Positions 1 through 8,943 of a DNA stretch of 64,000 bases are shown piece by piece. Made by a program: the position numbers and the translations under genes. The DNA comes from a virus. Positions within the stretch are counted from its first letter, which is position 1, and every line of letters starts with the position of its first letter. Under the pieces are notes generated by a model, which was not told the DNA's origin, did not search any database, and saw only the letters and a list, made by a program, of their open reading frames with translations. The DNA lies in the IMG/VR virus record IMGVR_UViG_3300042359_000853, positions 62,001 to 126,000 of that record. One strand, written 5' to 3'.

Positions 1-128
1 ATGTTTTGAGAAATATTTTGTTCAAGAATAAATAAATTAATGTTGTTAAAATCACACAACTTTTCAATAAGAGGTAAAGTATATTTATCATATACTGTAT
101 TTCCGACATTTATTAAAAAAATAGTCAT
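1..128 (-). CDS. Partial gene, unknown, runs off left edge
   Basis: This is the 5' end of a minus-strand gene that continues past base 1. The visible 42 residues begin MTIFLINVGNTVYDKYTLP and have no stop. Too little is seen to name a family. It lies 13 nt downstream of the HAD-like phosphatase gene on the same strand, so it is probably a further member of the glycan operon. The ATG (126-128) has an A-rich leader and no Shine-Dalgarno sequence. Confidence 0.6.
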   Translation of the reverse strand, partial: MTIFLINVGNTVYDKYTLPLIEKLCDFNNINLFILEQNISQN

Positions 129-141
129 ATTCTTGTTTTTT

Positions 142-447
142 TTATTGAATCTCTTCGATTCTCAAATTTTTATCATCAATAAATATGTCGTAGTATGGTT
201 TATCGACTCTCAAATCGTGGTGCTTAGCTCCCCACTCAACAAGTTGTTTCTTTGTTAGATCATACCAATCTATCCCAGATCTACTGCCTCTAGCAGTCCA
301 ATATACAATCCTATTACCTTTATCATACAGATCGTTTATTTTATTTATGTTTTCTCTAATTGGAGTCGACTGTTCATAAACTCTTGGATTATCAGGGGTT
401 ATACATATTGTTTCATCAATATCGACATAGATTACTTTTTTATTCAT
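142..447 (-). CDS. HAD-like phosphatase, small
   Basis: A 101-residue HAD-superfamily hydrolase. The N-terminus carries the nucleophile motif DIDET (D9, D11, T13). A motif II-like VYWTARG follows near residue 50, and FIDDKNLR near the C-terminus fits motif IV. These Asp residues normally bind Mg2+ and form the phospho-aspartate intermediate. The length matches the short cap-less phosphatases often found in capsule or sugar-nucleotide clusters. It lies 3 nt downstream of the FkbM-type methyltransferase gene. Removal of phosphate from a sugar phosphate or glycerol phosphate is therefore likely (inference); the substrate cannot be told. Confidence 0.8.
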   Translation of the reverse strand: MNKKVIYVDIDETICITPDNPRVYEQSTPIRENINKINDLYDKGNRIVYWTARGSRSGIDWYDLTKKQLVEWGAKHHDLRVDKPYYDIFIDDKNLRIEEIQ

Positions 448-450
448 ATT

Positions 451-1065
451 TCAACTAATTAATTTTTTATTAGAGCACATAATATTACAATATCTCCAGT
501 CATCACCAAAGTTTTCCAATTTTTCTTCACCATTTATATGAAAATCATCGAAACCATGATTTACTAGAATTGATGCCAATTCTTCAAGATTGCTTCCTGC
601 TTCTCTCAGACCAATTCCATATTCAAATTGAACATACTTCGTTTTGGATAAAAAATCTCCAAAACCTCTTAAAACTTTGGTTTCAAATCCCTCAACATCT
701 ATTTTTATAAAATCAATGTATTCAATACCTTTCTCGAGGCAGTAATTCAAACCCGTTCTAACTTCGGTTTCTGTTTGAGTTACAATATCTGACATATTTT
801 CTCTTCTATAAAGAGAACCCTCTTTGTAGAGTTTGAGTATACATGGTTTATCGGATAGGGCAAAATTATTCAAGTAATATTCTTTGTTCTTGATATTTCT
901 TCTCATACTGTTAGAATGAGAGATATAGTTAGGTTCAAAGTAGTGGCAAATTATATCTGGTTCTTCAAAGAAAATTGAATCATCTGCCACACCGATATCA
1001 AAAACAATTTTGCAATTATTTTTAATTTTTTGGAAATAAATTTTTTCGTAATCCTCTATTGTCAT
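451..1065 (-). CDS. FkbM-family methyltransferase
   Basis: A 204-residue SAM-dependent methyltransferase of the FkbM type. SAM motif I is visible as VFDIGVADDS (residues 21-30). The family hallmark DFIKIDVEGFE (118-128) follows; the Asp/Glu residues there belong to the core of the fold. FkbM enzymes O-methylate sugars or polyketides and are common in surface-glycan clusters. It sits between the class II aldolase and the HAD phosphatase genes with gaps of 14 and 3 nt. O-methylation of a sugar in a phage-encoded glycan is the most economical reading (inference). Confidence 0.88.
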   Translation of the reverse strand: MTIEDYEKIYFQKIKNNCKIVFDIGVADDSIFFEEPDIICHYFEPNYISHSNSMRRNIKNKEYYLNNFALSDKPCILKLYKEGSLYRRENMSDIVTQTETEVRTGLNYCLEKGIEYIDFIKIDVEGFETKVLRGFGDFLSKTKYVQFEYGIGLREAGSNLEELASILVNHGFDDFHINGEEKLENFGDDWRYCNIMCSNKKLIS

Positions 1066-1079
1066 AATTTTATCTAATT

Positions 1080-1754
1080 TTATTTTTGTAAGATTTGTCT
1101 GTATTTCTCTTTTTCATCATTTAAGATTTTCTTAACTTCATCTTTGCCTAAAAAACATATATTTTTGTGATCTTCTTTGAATATCATAGCTGATTTTTCA
1201 CAAATTTCTGTTTTCACTAAACATTCCTCAATTGTTTTACCCCAAGTTATTATGCCGTGATTCTTGAGTAAGATTATTTTGGGATCTGTATTATGTATCT
1301 CAACAAACTTATCAAATTCCTTTTCTATTGCTTGACATAATTCATCACCTGGGTGAAAATAATTAACCAAACATGATTTCATTCCATTGAAAACAACTTG
1401 ATCAGGAAAAAATCTATAGTTAGCAAAAGTAGAAGATAAGTTTCTACATAAAATTCGCATAGTATGTGATGGGTGTGTATGTGCCACAAAGTTACATCCT
1501 GTTTTTCTCAAAATTAGAGAATGAAAAGGTGCCTCCATACTAGCTCTTAATTCTGAGTTTCTTGGAATGCAATCCCAGGAGCATTCTACTAAATCTTTAT
1601 CTTTTAATGTCTCCATCCTTCTACCAGAAGCTTTAATCAAAAAAGTTTCATCAGAAAATCTTGCCGATACATTGCCCTCATATCCTACAACAAACGGGCT
1701 ATGACTCTTTGCTAATTTCAAAAGACTAGTTTTAATATTATTTTTATCTACCAT
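1080..1754 (-). CDS. Class II aldolase/adducin-family protein
   Basis: A 224-residue class II (zinc) aldolase-fold protein related to L-fuculose-phosphate aldolases. It has the phosphate-binding GNVSAR (27-32), the Zn ligands AHTHPSH (His92, His94), a candidate catalytic acid Glu74 in SMEAPFH, and the C-terminal LLKNHGIITWG with the third His. The length equals that of fuculose-phosphate aldolase. The start overlaps the upstream gene by 7 nt. In this context it may make or rearrange an unusual sugar phosphate for the neighbouring glycosyltransferases (inference). Epimerase or dehydratase activity, also known in this superfamily, cannot be excluded. Confidence 0.85.
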   Translation of the reverse strand: MVDKNNIKTSLLKLAKSHSPFVVGYEGNVSARFSDETFLIKASGRRMETLKDKDLVECSWDCIPRNSELRASMEAPFHSLILRKTGCNFVAHTHPSHTMRILCRNLSSTFANYRFFPDQVVFNGMKSCLVNYFHPGDELCQAIEKEFDKFVEIHNTDPKIILLKNHGIITWGKTIEECLVKTEICEKSAMIFKEDHKNICFLGKDEVKKILNDEKEKYRQILQK

Positions 1755-2506
1755 CTTGATAATCTGAAACTTCTATTTGAATTAAATTTAAAATTTTGAC
1801 AAATTCTTAAATATTCATCCTGTAAATAACCTTCTAGACCATTATTACTGAGTGGCAGAAGACCACCTCCGTGTGTTATATGTATAAACTGATAGAAAGG
1901 AAGACATTTGAAATATCCACATTCAACCGGAGTAGGGCAATACATTTTGTATATGGAGAATTTTTGTGAATATACTTGGGTCTCGAATTTTTCGATTGTT
2001 CTATAATTCTCGTTTGGGAAATTTGACATAATATCCATCAACGTCTCAAACTTCCAGATAGAGGGATTCACGTTATAAATAGCATGATTTGGATCATTCT
2101 GTTTTGTAAGATAAAAATCTAAATCATTCCACTTCAGATGATAATCTGATGAGTTCGAATGATAATATTGAAGATCAATTCGATCTAAATTATTATCTCT
2201 TGCAAAATCAAATAGTCCTTTTAACATAGTTACATCTTTAGATACGAGAATATCAATATCGTGAGTTAAAAGAATGTAATCTTCCTGGAATGATGTTTCT
2301 TTAAGGGATAGAATTCTAGAAGCATAGGGAAGTGAATCATCATAAAAAAGTATTTCTTTATAGCCCTCGGTAATATTTTGAGGCAAATTGCTAGTTTTGT
2401 TGATAAATAATTTTTTATCTGATATATCTCGAAGATAATGTGTCTGAATATTTAGAATATCTAAATATTCAGTATGTGAATAAATAATCCAATTCATATT
2501 ATGCAA
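1748..2506 (-). CDS. Putative glycosyltransferase (DxD-type)
   Basis: A 252-residue protein not assigned to a named family. The pattern YILLTHDIDILVSKD (78-91) has the hydrophobic-DxD form (D83, D85) that binds metal and nucleotide-sugar in GT-A glycosyltransferases. Aromatic-rich segments and the HITHGGG segment near the C-terminus would fit an acceptor site. It overlaps the upstream fusion gene by 8 nt and the downstream aldolase gene by 7 nt, indicating co-translation. The function is inferred mainly from the DxD motif and the surrounding glycan genes. Confidence 0.6.
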   Translation of the reverse strand: MHNMNWIIYSHTEYLDILNIQTHYLRDISDKKLFINKTSNLPQNITEGYKEILFYDDSLPYASRILSLKETSFQEDYILLTHDIDILVSKDVTMLKGLFDFARDNNLDRIDLQYYHSNSSDYHLKWNDLDFYLTKQNDPNHAIYNVNPSIWKFETLMDIMSNFPNENYRTIEKFETQVYSQKFSIYKMYCPTPVECGYFKCLPFYQFIHITHGGGLLPLSNNGLEGYLQDEYLRICQNFKFNSNRSFRLSRW

Positions 2507-3953
2507 TCTTTTTTCCGAGGAAAAGAATTACAATCACTACGTAATCATAATAATTACCAAGATTGAATCTATCATCATCATTTATAGGGTAATATTGTAG
2601 AAAAGTTACCTTATTATGATTTTTATCCGAAGAATCAATTTTGAAAGGTATATTTCTAGCTGAAAAGTAGCTTATGATTTCTAGAAGAGTATATTTTTTG
2701 TGTATAAAAAGATTCAAGATCACATTCGGTAAAATTTCAGGATAGTTCAAATCAATCTGATCCTCAGTAGTAAAATTAATTATTAAATCCGATAAGTCTC
2801 TTTGTGGTAGAACATATTTGTAATAGTCATCTTTTCTAAGTGAGATCTGCTCAAGAACTTTTTCTTTAGTATATCCCCGTTCAAGAACATCTCTTTTGAT
2901 TTTCCAAAGTTGCTTCAATCTTGTATCAGTATCCACAAAAATTTTTAGATCATAAACCCCATCATTTCTACCTAAGAGACTATGTAGACCACAAACAATC
3001 AAGTTATCTGATGTTTCTATTTCTTGTTTTTCTGTAAATTTACCTGTTGAATGATCATAATTTACATGGTAAATACTTTTTCCGATTTTTAGATCAAAAA
3101 TATCATCACTCATTTTTGTAATATAGTTAGCTTCTGGATTGAGATGTGTGAATTTTTTCCAATTATCGTCGCCTCTCTCCCACTTATGATACCTATCACA
3201 TTCTAGCATAAATGAATTTGAAAAATAAGTTTTTAGAATATTTCCCAAAGTTGTTTTACCAGAACCAGAATCACCAGCAATAGCAAAAACATTACAGAGT
3301 GAAAGTATCACATTATACTCCATATCTACCAACTTTTTAGGCATGTTTGATGACATAAAATAGTTGAACAAAATAGTTTCTGGTGTGTATCCGTTTTTCT
3401 GGGTTAGAGAATCTAGATTATGATAAATATCAAAATATTTGTTCATGGATTCTCCATCACCAAAAGCAAAAATATCACAAAGATGGTCGTCACCTGAATT
3501 TTCTAATTTTGACTTATCAATTATACTCTTAGAAGGTATATACACTAAATTATTTTCTATGCTATCAGGAAAAACATCCTCTGATATAATATTCAAGTCG
3601 GGTCTGTATTTTATAATAAGATCATATTTGAATTTTATTTCATTAATTTTTCTTAATTCATTTAATTTATAATATTTTATCCAATGATTATAAAGATTGT
3701 TTTTCTTTTTATTTTTTGAAAAATAGTAGTTATCCTCATAGATGAGAGAAACGGGATTCAAGATTTCTTCGAGCCATTTCAAATCCTCCAACTCATGATT
3801 CAAATTGAAGTATTTATCTTCTGTAGATTCATTTTTTGTAATATGAATGTAAATATCAACTTTGTCAAATTTGTCTAAAATTTTAGTTTTTATATTCGGA
3901 ATATTTATTTTGAAACTTCTTAAATATCCAGAAATCAAAAGAGCTACTCTCAT
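2499..3953 (-). CDS. Fusion: GT-like domain plus uridine kinase/PRK-like P-loop kinase
   Basis: A 484-residue two-domain protein. Residues 1-215 begin MRVALLISGYLRSF and contain DLIIKYRPDL, a pattern seen in glycosyltransferase-like proteins of capsule clusters and viruses. Residues 220-400 form a P-loop kinase: Walker A GDSGSGKTT (227-235), then the substrate region ECDRYHKWERGDDNW, then LIVCGLHSLLGRNDGVYDLKI, which fits the uridine kinase/phosphoribulokinase family. The last 80 residues are unassigned. The gene is 16 nt from the next upstream coding region. The fusion suggests one polypeptide that phosphorylates a sugar or nucleoside and transfers a sugar (inference). A frameshift artefact is unlikely because the frame is continuous. 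Confidence 0.75.
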   Translation of the reverse strand: MRVALLISGYLRSFKINIPNIKTKILDKFDKVDIYIHITKNESTEDKYFNLNHELEDLKWLEEILNPVSLIYEDNYYFSKNKKKNNLYNHWIKYYKLNELRKINEIKFKYDLIIKYRPDLNIISEDVFPDSIENNLVYIPSKSIIDKSKLENSGDDHLCDIFAFGDGESMNKYFDIYHNLDSLTQKNGYTPETILFNYFMSSNMPKKLVDMEYNVILSLCNVFAIAGDSGSGKTTLGNILKTYFSNSFMLECDRYHKWERGDDNWKKFTHLNPEANYITKMSDDIFDLKIGKSIYHVNYDHSTGKFTEKQEIETSDNLIVCGLHSLLGRNDGVYDLKIFVDTDTRLKQLWKIKRDVLERGYTKEKVLEQISLRKDDYYKYVLPQRDLSDLIINFTTEDQIDLNYPEILPNVILNLFIHKKYTLLEIISYFSARNIPFKIDSSDKNHNKVTFLQYYPINDDDRFNLGNYYDYVVIVILFLGKKIA

Positions 3954-3969
3954 TTGTTGTAAGTTATTT

Positions 3970-4800
3970 TTATCTAAAATTATTTATTATTTTCCAATTG
4001 CTAAGCTCGATGGGTTCTAGTTTATGAAAATTAGAATTGTGTGCTAAAATTAGACCTCCAAAACGGTTAATAAGTGGATGTAGAAATATCGGTTTAGATT
4101 TGAACAAGCTATATTTAGCATCAAGCAAGTAACAAAAAGCCGCCCAAACAGAATCTATAAAATGTATTTCACTTGATTTTTCTAAAATTTTTATTGTGTG
4201 AAAAATATTATCGGCCAGTCCATGTAAATTGACATATTTTTTTGAATTATCAAAGTTATGTATTTGTAAAGGAACACCAAAATTACGGGTTGGATCTGAA
4301 TGTACTAGAATATAATTATCGGTGCCAATTTTGGAAATAAAATCGTTATAGACTTCTTCTTCTTTCTCTAAATCTCTTGTAATATTAAAGCAATTTATTT
4401 TTTCAACAAAATCTATATCATAATGTGTATATAAACCTTTGATTGGATGATCGGTCTGCCATAGTTTTGGATAAATGTCTTTGTATTTATCATCTGGTCT
4501 TCTATACCAATCAGACCAACCGTGGATAAGTAAATCATAATCTTCTTTATCCACACCGTTTTCTTGCCAGATATCATACAAACTTTTTTTACCAGTTTTC
4601 TCCAAATCGTGATCAGATTCAAGAATTTTTAAAATTTCGACATTTTCTAAATCCTTCAGTGCGAACTGAACATTCTCATACATTTTATCGATTACGGTAA
4701 CTTTTACGAGATCATATTTTTTAGCGTAGTATCCCGGTAGAGATAGTAGATTTATTGTATCAGTCCAAGCTTGATGTGAATATATTATACCTTTTTTCAT
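3970..4800 (-). CDS. Unknown protein, paralogue A of tandem pair
   Basis: A 276-residue protein clearly homologous to the next upstream gene. Both share the start MK-[KR]-GI--[ST]HQ-WTD, a GYY-K-Y segment, [EQ]-IH-[IL]DSVWA near the middle of the C-terminal half, and an ending with EP-I-[LP]-NW-II. The alignment favours the ATG at 4798-4800 over an in-frame ATG at 4824, which would add eight residues not present in the paralogue. The shared DSVWA segment and the genomic position suggest a GT-B-like sugar transferase, but no diagnostic motif is recognised. It lies 5 nt after its paralogue. Confidence 0.72.
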   Translation of the reverse strand: MKKGIIYSHQAWTDTINLLSLPGYYAKKYDLVKVTVIDKMYENVQFALKDLENVEILKILESDHDLEKTGKKSLYDIWQENGVDKEDYDLLIHGWSDWYRRPDDKYKDIYPKLWQTDHPIKGLYTHYDIDFVEKINCFNITRDLEKEEEVYNDFISKIGTDNYILVHSDPTRNFGVPLQIHNFDNSKKYVNLHGLADNIFHTIKILEKSSEIHFIDSVWAAFCYLLDAKYSLFKSKPIFLHPLINRFGGLILAHNSNFHKLEPIELSNWKIINNFR

Positions 4801-4805
4801 TGTAT

Positions 4806-5573
4806 CTATTTTATTATTGTCCAATTTTCAGGATGAATTGGTTCAATAGTTTGATCTGTTTGATAATCTAATAAACCACCTTGTCTTAATTTGAATGGAT
4901 ATATAAATATAGGAATATCAGTAAATAATCTATATTTACAATCTAGATGATAAATTATTGAAGCCCAGACTGAATCAACTAAATGAATTTGTTCGGATTT
5001 CTGTAAAATTTTAATGAAACTAAAAAAATTTGTAGTAATCTTGTTCAAATTTATGCTCTTTTTATTATTGATTACGTGATTTGGAAGTTTTATTCCAGTA
5101 TCACCACCTGGTGTATGATCATCTTCGTGATACAGAATATAGTCACTCCTCTTAGATTCAATAAAATTTTGGTAAGTTGTATTCTCTAACTCTAAATCTC
5201 TTTTTAAAGAGAAGTATTCTATTTTAGCTCTAAAATCAATACCATATGACTGATAAAATTTTTTCACAAAGAAATCTGAACTCGAGTCAAATCTAAACCT
5301 GAATTGATCTGACCTGAATCGATCGTGTTGCCCATGAAAAAGAATATCATATCCAAGCTGGATATTAAAGTGGTAATTATCGAGATCTTTTTTATTTTGA
5401 TATATTGCCGAGACGTTATCAAATTGACTCAGATAGAAATCTATAAATGGTCTCGAATCCTCACGAATTAAAACATCTAAATGGGCGTATCTTTTTGAAT
5501 AATAACCCACTAAACCTAAGCAATTTACGATATCAGTCCAACCTTGATGTGTAAAAAAAATACCTCTCTTCAA
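4806..5573 (-). CDS. Unknown protein, paralogue B of tandem pair
   Basis: A 255-residue protein, the upstream copy of a tandem duplication. It begins MKRGIFFTHQGWTD and keeps the QIHLVDSVWASIIYHLDCKY block, which matches the paralogue's EIHFIDSVWAAFCYLLDAKY block position for position in most residues. The middle of the two proteins has diverged strongly. It overlaps the GT61 gene by 4 nt. No family is recognised; a glycosyltransferase-like or glycan-modifying role is inferred only from context. Confidence 0.75.
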   Translation of the reverse strand: MKRGIFFTHQGWTDIVNCLGLVGYYSKRYAHLDVLIREDSRPFIDFYLSQFDNVSAIYQNKKDLDNYHFNIQLGYDILFHGQHDRFRSDQFRFRFDSSSDFFVKKFYQSYGIDFRAKIEYFSLKRDLELENTTYQNFIESKRSDYILYHEDDHTPGGDTGIKLPNHVINNKKSINLNKITTNFFSFIKILQKSEQIHLVDSVWASIIYHLDCKYRLFTDIPIFIYPFKLRQGGLLDYQTDQTIEPIHPENWTIIK

Positions 5574-6790
5574 ATTAAATTATTGTAAAATTTTATAAAA
5601 TCCTCCAAATCAAAACTCCACTCAGAATTTAGACCTTCGTCTAAGGGTGTAGCATCCTCTTTGAGAACTTTTATTTCTTCAAATGTATCATCGTTGTTCC
5701 ATCCGGATATAGGTGATTTCGAAAAATTAACAACTAAATATTTTTTTTGGACTTCTTTAATCTCACCAATTCTATTACCCCACTTTATTCTCATGTATCT
5801 TTTCCATATGTTAGATTCAGTATTTAAAGAATTCAAGAAATAGTTTGTAGTTCCACCAGAAAAACTAAATATAAATCTAGAATTTATTGATAAAAAATGT
5901 GGAGAACATATGCATATACTTTTACATTCAGAGTTAGCAAACAAAAGGTTACATAATCCACCACCGATGGCGCCTATAACCATTTCAGATCCCATCATCA
6001 TTCCTATTTTGTCGTTGGTAGAAAGTTTTTCGGTAAAAACTTCAGTAAATCCTTCACTTTCTAAAAATTTAACTAGTTCATCCTCAATTATAAGTTTTCT
6101 TCTCTGAGTATAATTTGTTCCAATATTAGAGTAGTCACCGTGAATCCAGCTTCTTCTGGATATGTAAATTTTTTTTGGATAAGAATTTATATCAACTAGA
6201 TTACTAACAACATTTTTTATTTGTTCATATAATTTGAAAATTTCTTGTCTGGGTGGTAAGTTAGAATTGTGTCCATGTGTATAGGAATCTGAAATGTAAA
6301 TTTTTTTGTATAATATACCTCGATCTAGAGAAACTAAATTTTCTTTCTCAATTTCAAGAATTTTCAAAAACTCCCAAAAAAAGGGATAAAAATCACGGCT
6401 ACCGGGAAAACTAACTAATATCTTTTCAACTAAGTTTTCTTTTTTGAGTTGCTTATAAGTTATTAAATAGGGTAGTGTGTCGTAAACAAAATGGTAGTAA
6501 TTATCAGAGTTATAAACAAAATAAAAAACAGGTTCTTCAAATGTCGATATTAATCTAACCTCAGTAGAGATCTCAATAGGTTGTTCCGAATAATCACCAA
6601 GTGACATAACTTTCTCGAAATAAGGATTATATAAATTATCACCAGACCCAAGAATAATACCTGGATAAATACTTGTATCACTAGCTACGAATACATCTTC
6701 TAATAGATAGGCATCTATTTTTCTCCCATTTTCGTCTGTATCAAAAATAGGCATTCTATTTTTGTGGTTTTCTAGTGTTTGTATATTCAT
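5570..6790 (-). CDS. Glycosyltransferase family 61 (DUF563) protein
   Basis: A 406-residue protein with the GT61/DUF563 signature: PKKIYISRRSW, then RRKLIIEDELVKFLESEGF, then MVIGAIGGGLCNLLFA at about residues 268-284. The GAIGGGL-N segment is the typical donor-binding loop. GT61 includes EOGT-type O-GlcNAc transferases, plant xylosyltransferases and many bacterial capsule enzymes. The N-terminal part (FYFVYNSDNYYHFVYDTLPYL) is also typical. It is 2 nt downstream of a GT2 gene and overlaps the next gene by 4 nt. The acceptor is unknown; because EOGT-type members act on Thr/Ser, Thr-rich virion proteins are a possible target (inference). Confidence 0.85.
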   Translation of the reverse strand: MNIQTLENHKNRMPIFDTDENGRKIDAYLLEDVFVASDTSIYPGIILGSGDNLYNPYFEKVMSLGDYSEQPIEISTEVRLISTFEEPVFYFVYNSDNYYHFVYDTLPYLITYKQLKKENLVEKILVSFPGSRDFYPFFWEFLKILEIEKENLVSLDRGILYKKIYISDSYTHGHNSNLPPRQEIFKLYEQIKNVVSNLVDINSYPKKIYISRRSWIHGDYSNIGTNYTQRRKLIIEDELVKFLESEGFTEVFTEKLSTNDKIGMMMGSEMVIGAIGGGLCNLLFANSECKSICICSPHFLSINSRFIFSFSGGTTNYFLNSLNTESNIWKRYMRIKWGNRIGEIKEVQKKYLVVNFSKSPISGWNNDDTFEEIKVLKEDATPLDEGLNSEWSFDLEDFIKFYNNLI

Positions 6791-6792
6791 GT

Positions 6793-7458
6793 TTAGTATA
6801 AAGTCGAGTTTACTCTATTTAATATACTCTGTGGTATTGGTTGGTGTGGTGCGGCAGAGACCTGGGAATCCCATTTATATTTACACATAATTTTATCTAG
6901 AACGAGTTGTGTTTTTGCTCTGGTTGATGCCTCGGCTATAAAAACAGCGTCTTCTCCCCAACTTATATTTTCAAAGGATATTTGTTTAATAAAATCAGTT
7001 CGCCAAGCACACCACTGCCAAGGCGGTCTATTACACGGCACAGGATTTCCAGAGGTATCTTTTTGAAGCTGATCGAATGGAATAACTTTGTTGTGCTCTA
7101 AATTAGTTCTGACTAACCATTTTTTTCCATCCACTGTCGCTTCTTGATTGTAACAAATTACATCAACGTCGAGATCCGTGGTTATACTATTTCTGAGTGT
7201 TTCTATGAAATCATCTACTACATCATCGTCATCATCAATAACACAAGTATATTGGCCTTGTGCAAGAGAAAATAAAAGATTTTTTTTTCTACCAATAGAC
7301 ATGACTTTATTGTCCATTAAACTGATGACTTCAATATCTTTTGAATCACCTATCTGATCCAGTAATTTTTTATAGAATGGGCTTAGATAGTTATTCATTC
7401 TTTCTGGAATACTTGGTATTCCAATTGTGAGTTTAATGGTTTGTGCTGAATTCATCAT
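6793..7458 (-). CDS. Glycosyltransferase family 2-like protein
   Basis: A 221-residue GT-A-type protein. The N-terminal strand TIGIPSIPER (11-20) leads to GQYTCVIDDDDDVVDDF (68-84), whose Asp run is the metal/nucleotide-sugar-binding DxD region. NISWGEDAVFIAEA near residue 170 has the acidic ED pair used as catalytic base in GT2 enzymes. Its start overlaps the preceding gene by 26 nt, the largest overlap in the operon. It is short for GT2 and consists of the catalytic domain only. Confidence 0.85.
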   Translation of the reverse strand: MMNSAQTIKLTIGIPSIPERMNNYLSPFYKKLLDQIGDSKDIEVISLMDNKVMSIGRKKNLLFSLAQGQYTCVIDDDDDVVDDFIETLRNSITTDLDVDVICYNQEATVDGKKWLVRTNLEHNKVIPFDQLQKDTSGNPVPCNRPPWQWCAWRTDFIKQISFENISWGEDAVFIAEASTRAKTQLVLDKIMCKYKWDSQVSAAPHQPIPQSILNRVNSTLY

Positions 7459-8158
7459 AAATCTTCAAATTTATATTTTCTTTTTTTAAGAAATCTTGTA
7501 GAAAAACTTTGCCGTAGTAATTTACATCAAGAATACTACCGTCTCCCCAGTAAGCTTGGCCCACAAAGTGTTCGTCACTTCTTGGACCAGACGAACTTGG
7601 GAAAGGCCTTTTTTCGAAAAACTCATCATGAACCAATGATTCATTTTTGACTAGTGGGTATATTACACTACCAAGAAAGTCTTGGTCTATACCGTGTCTG
7701 TTATCTTTAGGAAACGTCTCAATCAATTTATCTATTTGAGTAAGTATTCCGGATTTAGCACCCCACATACCACCCAGTATAGGAACTGAATGATATCTAT
7801 GATCTCTCATAATATGAAATTGTTCTCTAGAATTTATCCATTCATCTACCGCCAATTTTTCCCTCAATAAAAGTCTGCTATCAACATCACGACTGATCAT
7901 TACTTCTACTTGAGGATCAGACGCAGCTAAAAATCTCCAAAACATACCAGTCCAATCACAAACCTGCGAAATTTCTATGAGTTCTACGTTTTTTCTGATT
8001 GATAGATCTTCTTTTAATCTCGTTGGTGTATTGTGACCTAAATAGTAACGACATATCCAGTCGGGGTAGTAAATTTGTGCTAAATCCGCATTTTGTAGTG
8101 CACCACCGGTATATCGATAGTTATTACCCCACAAACTAAAACATATTACCTTTTTCAC
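7433..8158 (-). CDS. Putative glycosyltransferase (RDVDSR motif)
   Basis: A 241-residue protein starting MKKVICFSLWGNNYRY. It contains EVMISRDVDSRLLLRE (85-100), where D91-x-D93 is a GT-A-type metal motif. A DHRYHSVPILGGMWGAK segment follows and could hold the acceptor and catalytic residues. It overlaps both neighbours (4 nt upstream, 26 nt downstream). The S-R-D-x-D-S pattern is common in phage and giant-virus glycosyltransferase-like proteins. The exact family is not recognised. Confidence 0.72.
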   Translation of the reverse strand: MKKVICFSLWGNNYRYTGGALQNADLAQIYYPDWICRYYLGHNTPTRLKEDLSIRKNVELIEISQVCDWTGMFWRFLAASDPQVEVMISRDVDSRLLLREKLAVDEWINSREQFHIMRDHRYHSVPILGGMWGAKSGILTQIDKLIETFPKDNRHGIDQDFLGSVIYPLVKNESLVHDEFFEKRPFPSSSGPRSDEHFVGQAYWGDGSILDVNYYGKVFLQDFLKKENINLKIYDEFSTNH

Positions 8159-8943
8159 TTTATACTATCAAACTTTTTGAAATTGACCTTATTTCTGAAG
8201 AAAAAACTTTCATAGGGATACTGCCTTTCATCAGAAAGAACTCTACGATGTGGCCTACCGTATAGTCCTGAAATTGTAGCTGAAGGATCAAAAGTGTATT
8301 TAGTAATAGTGAACTCTTGGTTAAACTTTGGTTTCTCAGCGTATCCTATTTCAGAATTATTAATTATCATGGTAGGATCTTTTTGACCAGTTTGATGAAC
8401 ATTCACGATAATTGGAAGATTCAGTCCTGGTGGGTAGTTCCCGAACTTATCGATATATCTCCAAACGAAGTCGCCATCTTCTTCACCATGTAGTAGGAAC
8501 CTTTCATCAAAATAATTCATATCATCTAAAAGTTTTTTAGTAATAACAAAATGACTGAATGAGTTATTGATAGTAAAACATTCCTGACCTGGGTTGGATG
8601 ATATAACACCATTCAAGATTTCTACAAAGTTTTTGCCTTCGTCAAAAAGTAGATCATCATTGAGAATAAGATTATATTCGGTAACAGAGTTAATAACGAG
8701 AGTGTTCCACAACTTAGCCAGAGCTCTAAACTCTTGATGAAAAATGGGAAATATGTTGTTATATTCTAAACATAGTTTAAGAACTCCTTTTCTATATTCT
8801 TCACTAAAAGGAGTTTCTATTTCTCCATTAATTGCTAAGTTTATGATTATATCCGGATCACATCTCTTGAGATATTTTATCATTCTAGTGAGTGATTCGA
8901 GACGCCTTTCGAATGTTGTTATTCCTATACTAAAGTTTGTCAT
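8155..8943 (-). CDS. Glycosyltransferase family 2-like protein
   Basis: A 262-residue GT-A protein. The start FSIGITTFERRLESLTRMI is a typical GT2 nucleotide-binding strand. NLILNDDLLFDEG (91-103) gives the DxD-like NDD, and FLLHGEEDGDFVWRY near residues 150-163 carries the ED catalytic motif. The GT2 fold is complete. Overlaps of 4 nt on each side place it inside the translationally coupled glycan operon. Donor and acceptor sugars are unknown. Confidence 0.87.
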   Translation of the reverse strand: MTNFSIGITTFERRLESLTRMIKYLKRCDPDIIINLAINGEIETPFSEEYRKGVLKLCLEYNNIFPIFHQEFRALAKLWNTLVINSVTEYNLILNDDLLFDEGKNFVEILNGVISSNPGQECFTINNSFSHFVITKKLLDDMNYFDERFLLHGEEDGDFVWRYIDKFGNYPPGLNLPIIVNVHQTGQKDPTMIINNSEIGYAEKPKFNQEFTITKYTFDPSATISGLYGRPHRRVLSDERQYPYESFFFRNKVNFKKFDSIK

